NCBI GenBank assembly: GCA_934668285.1
Contig: CAKUNB010000027.1
Coordinates: 1-14,869 of the forward strand
DNA length: 14,869 bases
Source of the DNA: an uncultured Oscillospiraceae bacterium
Lineage (GTDB): Bacteria > Bacillota > Clostridia > Oscillospirales > Oscillospiraceae
Direction: 5' to 3'
Numbering within the stretch: position 1 is the first letter of the stretch; each line of letters begins with the position of its first letter. Of the stretch, positions 13,096 to 14,869 are shown one piece after another. The notes beneath the pieces were generated by a model. The model was not told where the DNA came from, searched no databases, and saw only the letters and a list, made by a program, of their open reading frames with translations. The translations under genes and the position numbers were made by a program.

Positions 13096-14869
13096 ATGCA
13101 ATATTTTGCCGGAAATTATGACGTCGCCGTCATCGGCGCGGGTCATGCCGGAATTGAGGCCGGTCTCGCCGCGGCGCGGCTCGGCCTGCATACGGTGGTC
13201 TTTACCATCAATCTCGACGCCGTCGGCAACATGCCCTGCAATCCCGCCATCGGCGGCACGGGCAAGGGTCACCTTGTTCGGGAGCTGGACGCGCTCGGCG
13301 GCGAAATGGGAAAGGCCGCCGACGCCTGCTGCATTCAGTACCGCATGCTCAATCGGGGCAAGGGTCCCGCCGTGCATTCCCTGCGCGCGCAGGCCGACCG
13401 CCGCCGCTATCAGGAGCACATGAAGCACCTGCTGGAGCGGGAGAAGAATCTCGACCTGAAGCAGGCCACCGTCACGGAGCTGCTGACGGAAAACGGCGCG
13501 GTTTCCGGCGTCGTGACGCAGCTTGGCGCGGTGTACCACGTCCGCGCCTGCGTCATTGCGGCAGGCACGTATCTTGACAGCCGCGTGATCACCGGCGAGT
13601 GCTCCATCCCCTCCGGTCCGGACGGCATGCGCGCCGCACCGGAGCTGACGCAGTCGCTGCGCCGTCTCGGCCTGTCGCTGCGCCGGTTCAAGACCGGCAC
13701 GCCGCCGCGCATCAACGCCCGCAGCGTCGATTTCAGCAAAATGGAGGTGCAGGCCGGCGACGAAACCCCCGAGCCGTTCTCCCTCTCGACGAAAACACCG
13801 CCAGTCAATCAGGCGGTCTGCTATCTGACCTATACCAACGAAGCCACGCACGAGATCATCCGCGCCAATCTCGACCGCAGCCCGATCTACGACGGCTCGA
13901 TCACCGGCGTCGGCCCGCGCTACTGCCCCAGCATAGAGACGAAGGTCGTGCGCTTTGCCGATAAGCCGCGGCACCAGCTGTTTCTGGAGCCGTGCGGGCT
14001 GAACACGGACGAGATGTATTTGCAGGGCTTCTCCTCGAGCCTGCCGGAGGATGTGCAGCTTGCCATGCTGCACACCGTGGCGGGGTTGGAGCACGCGGAA
14101 ATGCTGCGCCCGGCCTACGCCATCGAGTACGACTGCATCGACCCCACGGAGCTTTTGGCCACGCTCGAATGTAAGAAGGTGGCAGGCCTGTACGGCGCGG
14201 GGCAGTTTAACGGCTCGTCGGGCTACGAGGAGGCGGCGGTGCAGGGCTTTGTCGCCGGTGTGAACGCTGCGCTGAAGCTCCTCGGGCGGGAGCCGATGAT
14301 CCTCAAGCGCTCGGATGGCTATATCGGCACGCTCATTGACGATCTCGTCACCAAGGGCACCGAGGAGCCGTACCGGATTATGACCTCACGCAGCGAGTAC
14401 CGCCTGCTGCACCGGCAGGATAACGCCGACGAGCGGCTTACCCCCATCGGGCACCGCATTGGGCTGATCTCTGACGAACAGTTGGCCGCCGTACAGGAAA
14501 AATACCGGCAGGTCGCCACCGAAATCCGGCGGCTGGAATCCAGCGGCGTCGCCGCTTCGCCTGAATTAAACGCGTTTTTGTCCTCGGTCGGCTCGTCGCC
14601 CGTGGTCAGCTCGGCGCGGCTGGCTGATCTTGTGCGCCGTCCGGAACTGAGCTATGATATGCTCGCACCGTTTGACAAGGAGCGTCCTGCCCTGCCTGTC
14701 GCCGTTACCTCACAGGTCGAAATCCGCATCAAGTATGCGGGCTACCTCGCACGGCAGGAAAAGCAGATCGCAGAATTCTCACGTGAGGAGGAGCGCCTGC
14801 TCCCATCCGGCGGGATAGTTCAGGTTCAGATCGACGCCCATCAGGTTGGCCTTCCAGCCGTTTGGGAAC
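13096..14869 (+). CDS. mnmG: tRNA uridine-34 modification enzyme MnmG, C-terminus missing
   Basis: From ATG 13096 (AAAGGA upstream) the frame reads as MnmG (GidA), the FAD enzyme that partners MnmE. It has the dinucleotide fold [12 protein letters not shown] (12-23), the [20 protein letters not shown] segment, the second conserved Cys in GPRYCPSIE, and [20 protein letters not shown] in the third quarter. MnmG-like sequence continues to about residue 569 (EKQIAEF...EERLLP). There the family should continue with the GLSxEA...RPxxxGQASRISGV domain needed to bind MnmE and tRNA, but the remaining 21 or so in-frame codons do not match it and instead encode a peptidase on the other strand. The frame has no stop before the window edge. 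I place the end of true mnmG sequence at about 14793-14804. Confidence 0.9.
   Translation, partial: MQYFAGNYDVAVIGAGHAGIEAGLAAARLGLHTVVFTINLDAVGNMPCNPAIGGTGKGHLVRELDALGGEMGKAADACCIQYRMLNRGKGPAVHSLRAQADRRRYQEHMKHLLEREKNLDLKQATVTELLTENGAVSGVVTQLGAVYHVRACVIAAGTYLDSRVITGECSIPSGPDGMRAAPELTQSLRRLGLSLRRFKTGTPPRINARSVDFSKMEVQAGDETPEPFSLSTKTPPVNQAVCYLTYTNEATHEIIRANLDRSPIYDGSITGVGPRYCPSIETKVVRFADKPRHQLFLEPCGLNTDEMYLQGFSSSLPEDVQLAMLHTVAGLEHAEMLRPAYAIEYDCIDPTELLATLECKKVAGLYGAGQFNGSSGYEEAAVQGFVAGVNAALKLLGREPMILKRSDGYIGTLIDDLVTKGTEEPYRIMTSRSEYRLLHRQDNADERLTPIGHRIGLISDEQLAAVQEKYRQVATEIRRLESSGVAASPELNAFLSSVGSSPVVSSARLADLVRRPELSYDMLAPFDKERPALPVAVTSQVEIRIKYAGYLARQEKQIAEFSREEERLLPSGGIVQVQIDAHQVGLPAVWE
14805..14869 (-). 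pseudogene. Fragment of an M14 zinc carboxypeptidase gene
   Basis: Reading leftward from 14868 on the minus strand gives FPNGWKAN, then [15 protein letters not shown]. This matches the core of bacterial M14 peptidases of the gamma-D-glutamyl-diamino acid endopeptidase type, where a WKAN...GVDLN...(F/Y)PAGWE stretch is strongly conserved. The frame then runs into antisense mnmG and stops at TGA near 14783. About 25 residues in the middle of the catalytic domain are visible; the rest would lie to the right. The identification rests on motif memory from a short stretch. Confidence 0.6.

Overview
The window looks like GC-rich Bacillota, most likely a Clostridia/Oscillospiraceae-type gut anaerobe. 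The basis is strong AGGAGG ribosome sites, near-consensus sigma-A promoters, the Firmicute pairing of the trmN6-type gene with rsmI, and a GTAGGGGCC-type palindrome that I remember (unverified) as a dispersed repeat in that group. The species cannot be named from sequence alone. No rRNA, tRNA or CRISPR array was seen.

Bases 1 to about 2900 appear to be one end of an integrated mobile element, probably an integrative conjugative element, lying against the 3' end of rpsI. Reading leftward it holds a run of GTTGTCCCC direct repeats (candidate integrase arm sites), an intrinsic terminator, a roughly 500-base leader without a convincing gene, parA, parB overlapping it by 47 bases, and the start of a lipoprotein gene that leaves the window. 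Its base composition is visibly less GC-rich than the rest.

Bases 2911-3868 are the rplM-rpsI ribosomal protein operon (minus strand) with a strong promoter. A second strong promoter on the opposite strand, for ttcA, starts transcription at almost the same base, so the two promoters face each other. ttcA (plus) then converges on rsmI and trmN6 (minus) with only four bases between stop codons.

Bases 6260-6625 carry no gene but about eight palindromes almost end to end, including terminators in both directions. The last palindrome abuts the stop codon of a low-molecular-weight tyrosine phosphatase gene (minus).

From 7238 rightward is a tightly packed plus-strand operon: rlmI, an inositol-monophosphatase-family gene, an M3-family peptidase lipoprotein, mnmE, rsmG and mnmG. 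Two junctions are ATGA overlaps. Seven genes in the window modify rRNA or tRNA. The gene order mnmE-rsmG-mnmG differs from the usual mnmE-mnmG-rsmG.

The last 65 bases do not read as MnmG. On the minus strand they read as the middle of an M14 zinc carboxypeptidase. The window therefore ends in a junction that breaks two unrelated genes at one point, either a rearrangement or, more likely, an assembly chimera.
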